Made by a program: the position numbers and the translations under genes. The notes under the pieces are model-generated. The model searched no databases and had not been told where the DNA came from. It saw only the letters and a program-made list of their open reading frames with translations. Source: JANWVO01 sp964458495 (GTDB lineage: Bacteria; Acidobacteriota; Terriglobia; Bryobacterales; Bryobacteraceae). From it: 64,000 bases of DNA. Within the stretch, counting starts at the first letter, position 1. Each line of letters begins with the position of its first letter. Location of the stretch: positions 55,845 through 119,844 of the forward strand of contig CAYWJB010000012.1 in assembly GCA_964458495.1 (NCBI GenBank). Direction: 5' to 3'. This document shows positions 15,535 to 24,825 of the stretch, piece after piece.

Positions 15535-16977
15535 TCAGGCGAGCATCTTCTTCACTACCTCGCCGTGAACGTCCGTCAGGCGGAAGTCGCGCCCCATGTG
15601 GCGGTAGGTGAGGCGCGTGTGGTCGAAGCCGAGGCAGTGCAGGATGGTGGCCTGCAGATCGTGGACGTGCACCGGGTCCTCCACGACGCTGAACCCGAGT
15701 TCGTCGGTCTTACCGATCACCTGACCGCCCCGGATGCCGCCGCCGGCGAGCCACATGGAATAGGCCATCGGGTGGTGGTCGCGCCCGTAGCTGTCCTGGC
15801 TGGCGGTATTGCGGATTTCGACGATGGGCGTGCGTCCGAACTCGCCGCCCCAGACCACGAGCGTGGAATCGAGCAGCCCGCGCTGCTTCAGGTCTTTGAT
15901 CAGCGCAGCGGCGGGCTTGTCGGTGCGGCTGCAGTTTTTCTGAAGGTCGCGGTTCAGGTAGGTGTGCTGGTCCCAGCTGGCGTCCATCATCAGGATGAAG
16001 CGCACGCCGCGCTCCACAAGACGCCGGGCGAGGATGCAATTGGTGGCGAACTGGCGCGTGACGGGATCGTCGAGCCCGTACAATTCGCGGATGTGCGCCG
16101 GTTCGGAGCCGAGATCGGCCAGCTCCGGGGCGGCGGATTGCATGCGCCAGGCGAGTTCGTAGTTGGCGATGCGCGAGGCGATCTCCTGATCGCCGGTTTC
16201 GGCGAGGTGTTCGCGGTTGAGGTCCCCGGCGAGGTCCAGCGTCTCCCGCTGCGTCTCCGGCGAGACCCCGGGCGGATTGGAGAGGTACAGGATGGGATCG
16301 CCGGAGTTTCTCAGCAGCGTGCCCTGATAGTGGGAGGGCAGGAATCCGCAGGAGAAATTCGAAGCGCCGCCGCTGGTGCCGACGCCGGAACTGAGGACGA
16401 CGAATCCGGGGAGGTTCTTCGATTCGCTGCCCAGCCCGTAAAGAACCCACGCGCCCATGGTGGGGCGCCCGAGCTGGATGGAGCCGGTGAACAGAAGAGC
16501 CTGCCCGGGATGGTGGTTGAAGGCGTCGGTTTGCATGGAGCGGACCAGGCAGATGTCGTCGGCGCAGGAGGCGATGTGCGGGAGGAAGTCGGAGAATTCA
16601 ATCCCGCTCTGGCCGTGGGGCCGGAAGACGCGCGGGCTGGGCAGGATTTTGGCATCTTTCTTCGTGAAAGCGAGGCGCAATTGGGAGGCGAGCGAGTCGG
16701 GCAGCGGCTGGCCGGCGTATTTCTGGAGCGCCGGCTTGGGATCGAAGAGATCCATCTGGCTGGGCGCGCCCTCCATGAACATGAAGATGACGTTCTTCGC
16801 CTTGCCGGGGAAATGGGGTTTCTTCGGAGCAAGCGGGTTGGTGGCGCCGGCGGTGTATCCGTCGGCGGCCAAGAGATCGGCAAGCCCCATCATGCCGATG
16901 CCGCAGGCAACTTCCTTGAGAAACCGGCGGCGGTGGCGAAGTGCGATGAGATCGGGTTTCTGCATGGCCGGGCTCAC
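15535..16977 (-). CDS. DUF1501 exported protein (Tat signal)
   Basis: A 480-residue protein of the sulfatase-like DUF1501 family. The N-terminal RHRRRFLKEVACGIGMMGLADLLA is a twin-arginine-type signal. VIFMFMEGAPSQMDLFDPKP and GGEFGRTP..., with DHHPMAYSMWLAGGG near the C-terminus, are family hallmarks. DUF1501 genes in Acidobacteria and Planctomycetes nearly always pair with DUF1549/DUF1553 genes, and here the GTG start overlaps the stop of that gene by four bases (GTGA). The biochemical function is undetermined. Confidence 0.9.
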   Translation of the reverse strand: MSPAMQKPDLIALRHRRRFLKEVACGIGMMGLADLLAADGYTAGATNPLAPKKPHFPGKAKNVIFMFMEGAPSQMDLFDPKPALQKYAGQPLPDSLASQLRLAFTKKDAKILPSPRVFRPHGQSGIEFSDFLPHIASCADDICLVRSMQTDAFNHHPGQALLFTGSIQLGRPTMGAWVLYGLGSESKNLPGFVVLSSGVGTSGGASNFSCGFLPSHYQGTLLRNSGDPILYLSNPPGVSPETQRETLDLAGDLNREHLAETGDQEIASRIANYELAWRMQSAAPELADLGSEPAHIRELYGLDDPVTRQFATNCILARRLVERGVRFILMMDASWDQHTYLNRDLQKNCSRTDKPAAALIKDLKQRGLLDSTLVVWGGEFGRTPIVEIRNTASQDSYGRDHHPMAYSMWLAGGGIRGGQVIGKTDELGFSVVEDPVHVHDLQATILHCLGFDHTRLTYRHMGRDFRLTDVHGEVVKKMLA

Positions 16978-19520
16978 TCCCTGGTGATGAATTCCTCGAG
17001 ATTCAGAAGCGCGCGGGCGGCGCTGGTCCAGACGACATGCTCCGGTTCAAGCGGCAGCAGCTGCGCGGCCTCGCCGGGGCGGCCGGCCAGCGCTGCGGCA
17101 TGCTGCTGAAGGAACCGCTCCATGCGTTCCCGCTCGCGCCCGGAAGGCGGGCGGCCCAGCGTGAGGAGGAACGCGTGGTCGATCCGCTCTTCCGGCCGGG
17201 CCTCCCGCAGAACGCGCATGGCGAGCGCTTGCGCGGCCTCATAGAACACCGGATCGTTCAGCAGATTCAGCGCCTGGAGCGGCGAGTTCGAGCGGCGCCG
17301 GCGTGCGCAGGCGGTGAACGAGTCCGGCGCATCGAAGTTGACCAGCATCGGATAAGGCGCGGTGCGCTGGTAAAGGATGTACATGCCGCGCCGGTAGCGC
17401 GCAGGGCCTTCGTCCTCCACCCATTTCACGCTGTTGGCGTAGCCCAGTTCGGCGACCCCCTTGGGCTGGGGCGGACGGACGCTGGGACCGCCGACCTGCG
17501 TGTTCAGCAGGCCGGAAGCCGCCAGGGCGGCGTCGCGAATGTTTTCCGCCTGCAGCCGCAGGCGGTTCTGGCGTGCGAGCAGCCGGTTTTCCGGGTCCTT
17601 CTCCAGCAGGTCGCGCCGCGCGTGGGAACTCTGCCGGTAAGTGGAGCTCGTGACAATCAGGCGGACCATGTGCTTCACGCTCCAGCCGCTCTCGCGGAAT
17701 TCGGCGGCCAGCCAATCGAGCAGCTCGGGATGCGAAGGCGTCTCTCCCTGCGCGCCGAAATCCTCGCTGGTTTTCACCAGCCCCGTGCCGAAAAACTCCT
17801 GCCAGATCCGGTTGACCACGACACGCGGCGTAAGCGGATTTTGACTGGAAACGAGCCAGCGGGCCAGCGTGAGGCGGTTGCGCGGAGCGTCTTTCGGCAA
17901 CGGAGGAAGAAACGCCGGCACATCCGGCTCGACCGGCAGCCCGCGGGCGCGGAAATCCCCTTTGAGGGCGATCCAGGTTTGCGGAGGCGGGTCCAGCTCG
18001 AACATCGTCATCGCCTGGGAAAGCCGGGGATATCCGGCGTCCAGCTTGTCGAGGCGGCGGCGAAAATCCGCGAGGCAGCGGATCTTGTCGATGTCGCGGT
18101 CCGGCTTCAGGGGGCCGGGATTTCGGACAAACCAGTAAAAGACGGACTCGTTTTCTTTTTCCGTGCGGTTTTTTTTCCCTTTCCGCAGCAAGTATTCGAA
18201 ACGGTCCAGCATCGGCCTGCTGTTGGAAACGGCGAAATCCCAGTCCGGGTCTTTTCCGGGGTTGTCCATCGTCCAGCGGATCTTTTCCTCCCACTCCTCC
18301 TGAAGCGCTTCCACATCGAATTCCCGCATGAGAGCGGCGCGCTTTTCCAGGTATTCGGGCCGGCGGCGCATCCATGGCCCGAATTCGCCCGGAGCGGGCG
18401 CATCGATGTTGGCCTCTTCGCTGCGGTTGAAGAAGGCGAACAGCTGGTAGTATTCCTTCTGCTTCAGCGGATCGTACTTGTGGTCGTGGCACTGGGCGCA
18501 GCCGGCGGTGAGACCCAGCCAGGCGGTGGCTGTGGTGTTGGTGCGGTTGACGAGCTGTTCGAAGCGGCTCTCCTCGGGATCCGTGCCTCCTTCCCGGTTG
18601 GTGAGCGAGTTGCGGTGGAAGCCCGTGGCGATGCGCTGTTCGACGGTGGCACCCGGCAGCAGGTCGCCAGCCAGCTGTTCGATGGTGAACTGATCGAAGG
18701 GCATGTCGCGGTGGAAGGCTTCGATCGCCCACTGCCGCCAGCGCCAAGCCCAGGGACGGACGAGATCCTTTTCCAGCCCGTCGCTGTCGCCATAACGCGC
18801 AACGTCGAGCCAGGCGCGGGCGCGCTGTTCGGCGTAATGCGGAGAGGCGAGCAGGCGTTCCACGGCGTGTTCGTAGGCGCCGGGGCGGGAATCGGAAAGG
18901 AAGGCCCGCACCTCCTCCGGGGACGGCGGCAGCCCGGTCAGGTCCAGCGTGACTCTCCTGAGCAGGACTGCTTTTGCGGCCTCCGGCGAAGGCGCGATGC
19001 CTTCCCGTTCGAGCCGGGCGAGCACGAACCGATCGATCGGATTCCGGACCCATGAGCGCAGCGTCACGTCCGGCAGCAGCGGACGGACGACGGGGCGAAA
19101 AGACCAGTGGGCCTGCGACGGCGCCGCAGGCTGCGCAGGCTGGGGCTTCTTCTCGTCCTGCGGCCATTCGGCGCCATTTTGGATCCACGCGCGAAGCACG
19201 GCGATCTCCGCGGCCGTCAGCGGCGGGCCGGCCGGCGGCATGCGGAAGCCGTTCTTCGTGCTGGAAACGCGCTGAATGACCTTGGATTCCTCGGGCCTGC
19301 CGGGCAGGATGACCGGCCCGGAGTACCCCCCGGCGAGCGCCGCTTCGCGGTCGTCAAAGCGCACACCGTTCTGCGACAGGGAAGCGTTGTGGCAAGGCGT
19401 GCAGCGCCTGGCGAGCAGGGGTTCGACATCCCGGCCGAAGTCGGGAGAAGTCTGGCCGGACAGCGCCAGCGCAAACAGGAAGACGGATAGCCCGGACGCG
19501 CCCCTCATGGTTGGCATCAT
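16974..19520 (-). CDS. DUF1549/DUF1553 protein with N-terminal cytochrome c-like domain
   Basis: An 848-residue secreted protein. Signal peptide about 1-23, then a planctomycete-type cytochrome c domain with CTPCH (40-44). Next comes the DUF1549 domain, including GLTAGCAQCHDHKYDPLKQKEYYQLFAFFNRS with a second CxxCH, then the DUF1553 domain (RLTLARWLVSSQNPLTPRVVVNRIWQEFFGTGLV...). The ATG at 19520 is chosen because CGGAGG lies 9-12 bases upstream and a signal peptide follows; the open frame extends upstream but there it is not coding. Both CxxCH motifs would need the Ccm system encoded at 22.6-28.8 kb. It is translationally coupled to the DUF1501 gene. Confidence 0.9.
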   Translation of the reverse strand: MMPTMRGASGLSVFLFALALSGQTSPDFGRDVEPLLARRCTPCHNASLSQNGVRFDDREAALAGGYSGPVILPGRPEESKVIQRVSSTKNGFRMPPAGPPLTAAEIAVLRAWIQNGAEWPQDEKKPQPAQPAAPSQAHWSFRPVVRPLLPDVTLRSWVRNPIDRFVLARLEREGIAPSPEAAKAVLLRRVTLDLTGLPPSPEEVRAFLSDSRPGAYEHAVERLLASPHYAEQRARAWLDVARYGDSDGLEKDLVRPWAWRWRQWAIEAFHRDMPFDQFTIEQLAGDLLPGATVEQRIATGFHRNSLTNREGGTDPEESRFEQLVNRTNTTATAWLGLTAGCAQCHDHKYDPLKQKEYYQLFAFFNRSEEANIDAPAPGEFGPWMRRRPEYLEKRAALMREFDVEALQEEWEEKIRWTMDNPGKDPDWDFAVSNSRPMLDRFEYLLRKGKKNRTEKENESVFYWFVRNPGPLKPDRDIDKIRCLADFRRRLDKLDAGYPRLSQAMTMFELDPPPQTWIALKGDFRARGLPVEPDVPAFLPPLPKDAPRNRLTLARWLVSSQNPLTPRVVVNRIWQEFFGTGLVKTSEDFGAQGETPSHPELLDWLAAEFRESGWSVKHMVRLIVTSSTYRQSSHARRDLLEKDPENRLLARQNRLRLQAENIRDAALAASGLLNTQVGGPSVRPPQPKGVAELGYANSVKWVEDEGPARYRRGMYILYQRTAPYPMLVNFDAPDSFTACARRRRSNSPLQALNLLNDPVFYEAAQALAMRVLREARPEERIDHAFLLTLGRPPSGRERERMERFLQQHAAALAGRPGEAAQLLPLEPEHVVWTSAARALLNLEEFITRE

Positions 19521-19680
19521 TCTATCGCAACCTCCGAGAACCTGGCGCCGAGAGGGGGCATGGAAGGATGCGCGGCAGGCGCGCGCGCCGCCCTGAATCC
19601 GGCCGCGGCGTCCGGATCGGGGGCCAAACGAGGCGGAAGCTGCGCCAAAAACCCCGGCGAAGGGGTGAAAAGGCCCCGGG

Positions 19681-19699
19681 AGGCTCAATCCTTGAGCCT
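19681..19699. repeat. inverted repeat upstream of the secreted M48-type peptidase
   Basis: AGGCTCAA, three bases, TTGAGCCT is a perfect eight-base-arm hairpin, 22 bases before the ATG at 19722. It lies in the 201-base divergent space between the DUF1549 and peptidase genes. There is no following T-run, so an operator or 5' mRNA stem is likelier than a terminator. Nothing else is clear in this spacer. Confidence 0.4.
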
Positions 19700-19721
19700 G
19701 TATTCCGGTTAGCTTGGCGTC

Positions 19722-21167
19722 ATGAGGCTGACAACTCGAACTTCCCGAATCGCTTTGGCAGTGTTGCTTGGGGCTCTCGTGTTGGAATGTCTGCCGGTCC
19801 TGGCGCAGCCGCAGGCGAACTCGGCCCACGTCAATCTGTATTTCGCGCAGGTTGCCGACGGCGCCTTCGATGGCGGCCGCTGGCAGACCGCGCTGACGTT
19901 TGTGAATTCCAACGACACGGATGCGCTGGCCGAAATCCGCTTCTTCGGCTCCGATGGCGGACCTATGGCAGTGGATTTCGGCGACGGACTGAGAGACAGG
20001 CACCCAATTCTCGTGCCGGCAGCCGGCTCGCTGACACTTGCAAGCCGCCCGACGGGGCTTCCGGTTCGCTCCGGTTGGGCGCGTGTTTACTCGAACGTGC
20101 CCCTGATGGGGAGCGCATCCTTCCGGCTCTGGCTTGGGGGTCGCGCCGTGCAGGAGGTCACGGCGCCGCCAACGCTTCCAACTACGTTGTACTTCTCCTA
20201 TGCAAACCGGCAATTGGGAATAGCGATTGCCAACCCCAAGAACCGCGTGCTGTCGGCGCTGGTGCGCCTTTCTACCGCGAGCGGTGGAACCTCCGAACCC
20301 GTGCGAATCACGCTGCCGCCCTATGGCCACACGGCTTTCAATGCCGGGGACAAGTTTCCGCAGGCGGGCTTCGAGGACGCCGTGTTGAGCATCGAGGGCG
20401 AAGATCTGCCACGCGACGAGTTTCTGGCATGGACCATGAATGCAGATGCGAGCGGCACGTTTTCGAGCCTGCCGCCGGGCAGCGTGGCTCCGCCCATTTC
20501 CCACTGGGACCGGATCTGGAACGTGTATCAGCGCGTGCTGAACTTCGCGCAGGAGGCGGGGTTCGTGACGACGCCGCCCCGGCTCACCATTCTCTATGAC
20601 CAGGAAGTGAACGCCTATGCCCGAGGCGGGACGGAAGTGGGGATCTACATCGGATTGTCAGAACTTCTCGGCGACAGCGACAGCGAACTGGCCTACGTTG
20701 CGGGGCACGAGCTCGGCCACATCCTCCAGCAGCGAACCGGCATCCGGCTGTGGTACCCGGCGAACGCGGAGCTGGATGCCGACATCTGGGGAACGCTGTT
20801 CGCCATGGGCGCGGGCTACGACGCCTACGCCGCGGCGGGGGGCCTGGCGAAACTGGCGATGGCCACGGGGCGGGCGGGGCTGGCGAGGCAGGTGTTCGAG
20901 GACATCGCGCTTGCCGATGCGCACCGATCTTTCAACACCCGCCTGGATGCCGTCTACGATTTCCTCGTGCTGCTTTGTTCGACCGACATTGGCCGCCCCT
21001 TCTGCCAGGACTACAAACGGATCATGCACCCGCACCTGCCCGACAGTGCGCCGCTGAGCCTGCGGGAGCTCGAAGAGAAGGGCTACCGGGTCCCGGACCT
21101 GGCGCGGGAATTCCCCCTCTTGAGGAAGTCCTTGCAGGAGAGCCGGGCAGCCGAGCGCGACCGTTAA
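19722..21167 (+). CDS. secreted M48-like zinc metalloprotease with N-terminal beta-rich region
   Basis: A 481-residue protein. Signal peptide about 1-28. Residues 35-255 are a beta-rich region (VNLYFAQVADGAFDGGRWQTALTFVNSND...) that I do not recognise as a named domain. The C-terminal catalytic part has HELGH (329-333) and ELDAD (350-354), the zinc ligands of the M48 type, with no predicted membrane helix. It therefore resembles secreted BepA/M48-type proteases rather than HtpX. The M48 architecture is clear; the target and the role of the N-terminal module are unknown. A strong terminator follows. Confidence 0.8.
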   Translation: MRLTTRTSRIALAVLLGALVLECLPVLAQPQANSAHVNLYFAQVADGAFDGGRWQTALTFVNSNDTDALAEIRFFGSDGGPMAVDFGDGLRDRHPILVPAAGSLTLASRPTGLPVRSGWARVYSNVPLMGSASFRLWLGGRAVQEVTAPPTLPTTLYFSYANRQLGIAIANPKNRVLSALVRLSTASGGTSEPVRITLPPYGHTAFNAGDKFPQAGFEDAVLSIEGEDLPRDEFLAWTMNADASGTFSSLPPGSVAPPISHWDRIWNVYQRVLNFAQEAGFVTTPPRLTILYDQEVNAYARGGTEVGIYIGLSELLGDSDSELAYVAGHELGHILQQRTGIRLWYPANAELDADIWGTLFAMGAGYDAYAAAGGLAKLAMATGRAGLARQVFEDIALADAHRSFNTRLDAVYDFLVLLCSTDIGRPFCQDYKRIMHPHLPDSAPLSLRELEEKGYRVPDLAREFPLLRKSLQESRAAERDR

Positions 21168-21205
21168 CGCGCATCCCGCACAGGCAGCCGTCGCGCCGGA
21201 GCCTT

Positions 21206-21238
21206 GAGCCCGCCAGTCGCCAAGCCTCTGGCGGGCTC
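21206..21238. terminator. bidirectional terminator
   Basis: GAGCCCGCCAG (21206-21216) pairs perfectly with CTGGCGGGCTC (21228-21238) across an 11-base loop, with TTTA following on the plus strand. It separates the convergent M48-type gene and the ccm operon's last gene. Confidence 0.75.
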
Positions 21239-21239
21239 T

Positions 21240-22574
21240 TTACTGCTTGATGATGGTGCCGTCGCGACGGCGGACTTCGCCCCAACCGCCGTTCAGGCGC
21301 TGGCGTTCGCCCTTCTCGCCGTACCCGTAAGGGTATTTCTTCGCCGCCGCCTCATTCACCTCGATGCCCCAGCCGGGCGCTTCGTTCGCGTAGAAGTACC
21401 CGTTCTTGAGCACCGGGCAGCCCTGGAAGACCTCGCGCACGGGATCGGGGAACGAGACGCTCTCCTGGATGCCGAAGTTGTAACAGGCCAGATCGAGCGT
21501 GATGTTGGCCATGTGGCCCACCGGCGAGACGTCGCCGGGGCCGTGCCAGGCGGTCTTGACGCCCATCAGTTCGGCCATGGCGGCGATCTTGCGGCAGGGG
21601 GTGAGACCGCCTGCTTGCGAGACGTGGATCCGGATGTAGTCGATCAGCCGGTCCCGGATCAGCGGCGTCCACTCGTGCGGGCTGTTGAACAGCTCGCCCA
21701 TGGCGATGGGCGTCGAGCACTGCTGGCGGATGATGCGGAACCACTCGATGTCCTCCGGCGAGAGCGGGTCCTCGAGGAAAAAGAGGCGGAAGCGTTCGCA
21801 CTCCTTGCACATGCGCACAGCCTGGATGGGCGAGATGCGCTCATGGACGTCGTGCAGGAGCTCGACCTCGTCGCCCAGCTCCTTGCGGGCTGTTTCGAGC
21901 AGCTTCAGGGCGCGGCGGATATAGTCCTCCGGTTCGAAGACGGGCGCGTCGTGCAGTCTTTCGACTTGCGCGGCGGCGCCGCCGGCGCCGTAGCCCGCCT
22001 GGCCGGGCACGCCCACCTGAACGCGCACGTGCCGGAAGCCCTGCGCCATCAGCTTGCGGGCGCTGTCGATAACTTCGGGGATCTCGCGCCCGCTGGCGTG
22101 GCCGTAACAGTCGGCCGCCTCGCGGCACTTGCCGCCGAGCAGCTGGTAGACGGGCATCCCGGCCATCCGGCCCTTGATGTCCCACAAAGCCTGGTCCACG
22201 CCGCTGATGGCGTTGTTCAGGACGGGGCCGTTGCGCCAGTAAGAGGAGTTGTACATGGCCTGCCAGAGGTCGTCGATGCGGTCGGCGGGCTTGCCAATGA
22301 GGAAGGGCCGCAAGTAGCGCTCGACGGCTGCAACGACGAGATCGGCGCGCTGGGTGTAGGTGGCGCAACCGTAGCCGTACAGCCCGTCCTGGCCGGTGAC
22401 CACCTTCACCACCGTGAGCCGGAGTCCTTGCGGGGCCGTGGCGATCACCTGGACATCGCGAATGCGAGGCGAGGGCATGCCGCGGGCGGCGCGGGCGGCG
22501 GCTTCCTGGGCCTTCGATTCGCGCGCCGCCAAGGGGGCGGCGGCGAGAGCGCCAAGGAGACTGCGGCGTTTCAT
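21240..22574 (-). CDS. exported enolase-superfamily protein, mannonate dehydratase-like (RspA/ManD)
   Basis: A 444-residue mandelate racemase/muconate lactonising family protein. After a Tat-type N-terminus (MKRRSLLGALAAAPLAA) it shows ManD hallmarks: YGHASGREIP, LLHDVHERISP (Asp ligand and His), FFLEDPLSPED (Glu), MGELFNSPHEW (Glu) and HVSQAGG. ManD enzymes dehydrate D-mannonate to 2-keto-3-deoxygluconate; many family members have low or other activity. An exported version is unusual for this cytoplasmic family. It starts 4 bases after ccmD, making it the last gene of the ccm operon. Confidence 0.8.
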   Translation of the reverse strand: MKRRSLLGALAAAPLAARESKAQEAAARAARGMPSPRIRDVQVIATAPQGLRLTVVKVVTGQDGLYGYGCATYTQRADLVVAAVERYLRPFLIGKPADRIDDLWQAMYNSSYWRNGPVLNNAISGVDQALWDIKGRMAGMPVYQLLGGKCREAADCYGHASGREIPEVIDSARKLMAQGFRHVRVQVGVPGQAGYGAGGAAAQVERLHDAPVFEPEDYIRRALKLLETARKELGDEVELLHDVHERISPIQAVRMCKECERFRLFFLEDPLSPEDIEWFRIIRQQCSTPIAMGELFNSPHEWTPLIRDRLIDYIRIHVSQAGGLTPCRKIAAMAELMGVKTAWHGPGDVSPVGHMANITLDLACYNFGIQESVSFPDPVREVFQGCPVLKNGYFYANEAPGWGIEVNEAAAKKYPYGYGEKGERQRLNGGWGEVRRRDGTIIKQ

Positions 22575-22578
22575 GGCT

Positions 22579-22743
22579 TCACCTGCCTCCGCGGTCTTCG
22601 AGCATCCGCTTCAGGTTTTCGATTTCACGCCCGATGCGGCGTTCGCGGCTGACAAGCGTGAGGACATAAGCGGCGAGGATCGCCCACACGGCGATGAGGC
22701 CGTAGGCGAGAAACTGGAAATTTCTTGCGGCAGCGTCCCCCAT
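22579..22743 (-). CDS. ccmD: CcmD-like haem exporter small subunit
   Basis: A 54-residue protein. It begins MGDAAARNFQFLAYGL, has one membrane helix (about 10-33, FLAYGLIAVWAILAAYVLTLV), then a basic, charged cytoplasmic tail (SRERRIGREIENLKRMLEDRGGR). Size, single helix, RxxR-rich tail and position directly after ccmC identify it as CcmD, which helps release holo-CcmE from the CcmABC complex. ATG is at 22743. It is 21 bases downstream of ccmC and 4 bases upstream of the ManD-like gene. Confidence 0.85.
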   Translation of the reverse strand: MGDAAARNFQFLAYGLIAVWAILAAYVLTLVSRERRIGREIENLKRMLEDRGGR

Positions 22744-22764
22744 GAATACAACGCTCCTTTCCGG

Positions 22765-23442
22765 TTAAATGGTGTGAGCTTCCCGCCGCAGCGCATCGAG
22801 TTCGAGACGGCGGTTTTCCTGTTTCATTCTGACCGCAACCAGGATCACGGCGAGCAGCAGCAACGGGACCCAGTTGCCGTAGAGCATGGCGCGGTAGGCG
22901 GAGTCCATCTTCCCCTCCCCGTAGAGCACGGGCTGCGGATGCTGCGTGCGGAACCACTTGATGGAGAAGAAGACAAAGGGCACGACGGAGAAACTGAGAA
23001 TGGAGAGCACGGCGGAGAGGCGCGCCCGCTGCGCGGGCTCTTCGACGGCGCGGCGCAGGACGAGGTAGCCGGCATAGAGAAGCCAGCACACCAGCATGGA
23101 AGTAAGCCTCCAGTCCCAGGTCCACCAGATGCCCCAGATGATGCGCGCCCAGATCATGCCGCTGACCAGGTTGGCGGCGCCGAAGGCGAGGCCTACCTCG
23201 GTCGTGGAAACGGCGAGCGCATCCCACTGCATCCGCCCGGTTTTCAGGTAGGAAATCGAGGCGATCAATGCCGTGAAAAACGCCAGAAAACAGGTGAAGG
23301 CAGCGGGAACATGAAAGAAGATAATGCGAAAAATAGCACCCTGAAACGCCTCGTCCGGCAGGCCGACGAGCATCACGTAAATATTGCGGGCCAGCAGGAT
23401 CGCGGCAATGACGCCCAGGAGGTAGAGGGTTCTTTCTCTCAT
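22765..23442 (-). CDS. ccmC: haem exporter/transfer protein CcmC
   Basis: A 225-residue membrane protein with six hydrophobic segments. It carries the WWD haem-handling motif WGIWWTWDWRLTS (about residue 103-115) and conserved His in FHVPAAF (about 44) and KWFRTQHPQP. CcmC loads haem onto CcmE. It starts 4 bases after the ccmB stop in the ccm operon. Confidence 0.95.
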   Translation of the reverse strand: MRERTLYLLGVIAAILLARNIYVMLVGLPDEAFQGAIFRIIFFHVPAAFTCFLAFFTALIASISYLKTGRMQWDALAVSTTEVGLAFGAANLVSGMIWARIIWGIWWTWDWRLTSMLVCWLLYAGYLVLRRAVEEPAQRARLSAVLSILSFSVVPFVFFSIKWFRTQHPQPVLYGEGKMDSAYRAMLYGNWVPLLLLAVILVAVRMKQENRRLELDALRREAHTI

Positions 23443-23446
23443 CGGT

Positions 23447-24127
23447 TCACCCGATCAGCACGGTCTCGACAAGCGCGACCGAAAGCGCAGTGAAGATGAT
23501 ATCGAATCCAACCAGCATGCGCAGCCAGGCGAGCTGGTCGCCGGAAGGCGCCTGTCCGGCAACCAGCGCCGTGGTGAGCTGCATGGCAGCCATCAGGCAG
23601 GGGATCAGCATCGGGTAGACGAGCATGGGCAGCATCAGCTCCCGCAGCCGCAGATTCACCGTCAGCGCCGAAAACATCGTTCCGATCACCGTGATTCCCC
23701 ACGTCGCCAGCAGCAACACCAGCGCCAGCCACGCAGGCTGGCGCGCCCAGTCGGCGTTGTAGAAGACGCCGAAGACGGGCAGGCACACCAATTCGATGCC
23801 GAGCAGCAGGAGCCAGTTGGCAAGAGCCTTCCCGAGGAACAGGGCGGAGGCGGGCACCGGGCTGGTGACGAGCACGTCCAGGCAGTCGTTTTCGAGCTCG
23901 CGGGCGAAGCTGCGGTTCAGCAGCAGCGCGCCGGCGAAGGCGAAGACGAGCCACAGCAGCCCGCCGCTGATCTCGCGCGTCAGTTCGGCAGTGGGATCGA
24001 AGGCGAAACTGAACAGCAACAGGATCACGAGGGCGAAGGAGAGCGAGGCGTTCAAGGCTTCCTTGGTGCGCAGCTCGCTCCGCAGATCCTTGGCGGCGAC
24101 GGTCCACACCTGGCGCATGTACTGCAT
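23447..24127 (-). CDS. ccmB: haem exporter permease CcmB
   Basis: A 226-residue permease with six hydrophobic segments. It begins MQYMRQVWTVAAKDLRSELRTKEALNASLSFALVI, which matches CcmB. The conserved FARELENDCLDVLVTSPV segment lies before the third helix. CcmB with CcmA forms the ABC unit that releases haem-loaded CcmE. The ATG shares its A with the ccmA stop (TGATG). Confidence 0.95.
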   Translation of the reverse strand: MQYMRQVWTVAAKDLRSELRTKEALNASLSFALVILLLFSFAFDPTAELTREISGGLLWLVFAFAGALLLNRSFARELENDCLDVLVTSPVPASALFLGKALANWLLLLGIELVCLPVFGVFYNADWARQPAWLALVLLLATWGITVIGTMFSALTVNLRLRELMLPMLVYPMLIPCLMAAMQLTTALVAGQAPSGDQLAWLRMLVGFDIIFTALSVALVETVLIG

Positions 24128-24825
24128 CAGGCTTCCCCGTATGTCCGGTACAGGTAGCCCGGATCGTCGACCATCGCCGCAGTGCGCTCGCCCGCATGGG
24201 CGAGCCTGCCCTTCACGATCAGCGCCACATGCGTCGCCAGTTCCAGCGCCTCGCGCAACTGGTGGGTGGACATGACGATGGTCGAGCCGGAGGCGAGCGA
24301 CTCGCGCAGGAGCCCTTGCAGCAGGGCGATGGCGCGGTCGTCGAGCGCCGTGAAGGGCTCGTCGAGAAGCAACAGCGACGGGCGGTGGAGGAAGGCGCGG
24401 GCGACGGCGAGCCGCTGGCGCATGCCGCGGGAAAACTCGCGCACCAGCCCGTCGCGGACGCGCTCGAGCCCGGTTCGTTCCAGCCATTCCAGCGCCGCCT
24501 GGTGGGGCCGTTCCAACCCGTAGAGCGCGGCGAAGAGGCGGAGGTTCTCGTAAGCCGAGAGTTCGTCGTAGATGCCGATGCCGTGGCCGAGGACGCCTGT
24601 GGCGCGGCGGACGTCCGGCGAAAGGCAGTCCATGCCGAGGACCCGCACCGCGCCGCGGCTCGGGCGCGAAAGGCCCGCGAGGATACGCAGCAGCGTGGTC
24701 TTGCCGGCGCCGTTGCGGCCGAGCAGCGCGACACAGGCGCCGCGCTGAGCTTCGAAAGAAATGCCGCGCAGGGCGGGGTAATCGCCGTAGTACTTCCAGA
24801 CGTTGTCGATGGCGAGCGCGGTCAT
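24127..24825 (-). CDS. ccmA: haem exporter ATPase CcmA
   Basis: A 232-residue ABC ATPase: Walker A GRNGAGKTT (about 38-46), signature FSRGMRQRLAVARA, Walker B LLLLDEPF, and the H-loop STHQ. Starting at ATG 24825 gives the usual CcmA length and a four-base ATGA overlap with the upstream gene; the frame continues upstream but inside that neighbour. Hydrolysis by CcmA is needed to release CcmE from CcmC. Confidence 0.95.
   Translation of the reverse strand: MTALAIDNVWKYYGDYPALRGISFEAQRGACVALLGRNGAGKTTLLRILAGLSRPSRGAVRVLGMDCLSPDVRRATGVLGHGIGIYDELSAYENLRLFAALYGLERPHQAALEWLERTGLERVRDGLVREFSRGMRQRLAVARAFLHRPSLLLLDEPFTALDDRAIALLQGLLRESLASGSTIVMSTHQLREALELATHVALIVKGRLAHAGERTAAMVDDPGYLYRTYGEA

Noticed and set aside
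19521..20504. N-terminal extension of the DUF1549 protein by 328 codons
   Set aside because: It is antisense to the M48-type gene, and a ribosome site plus signal peptide at 19520 define the true start.
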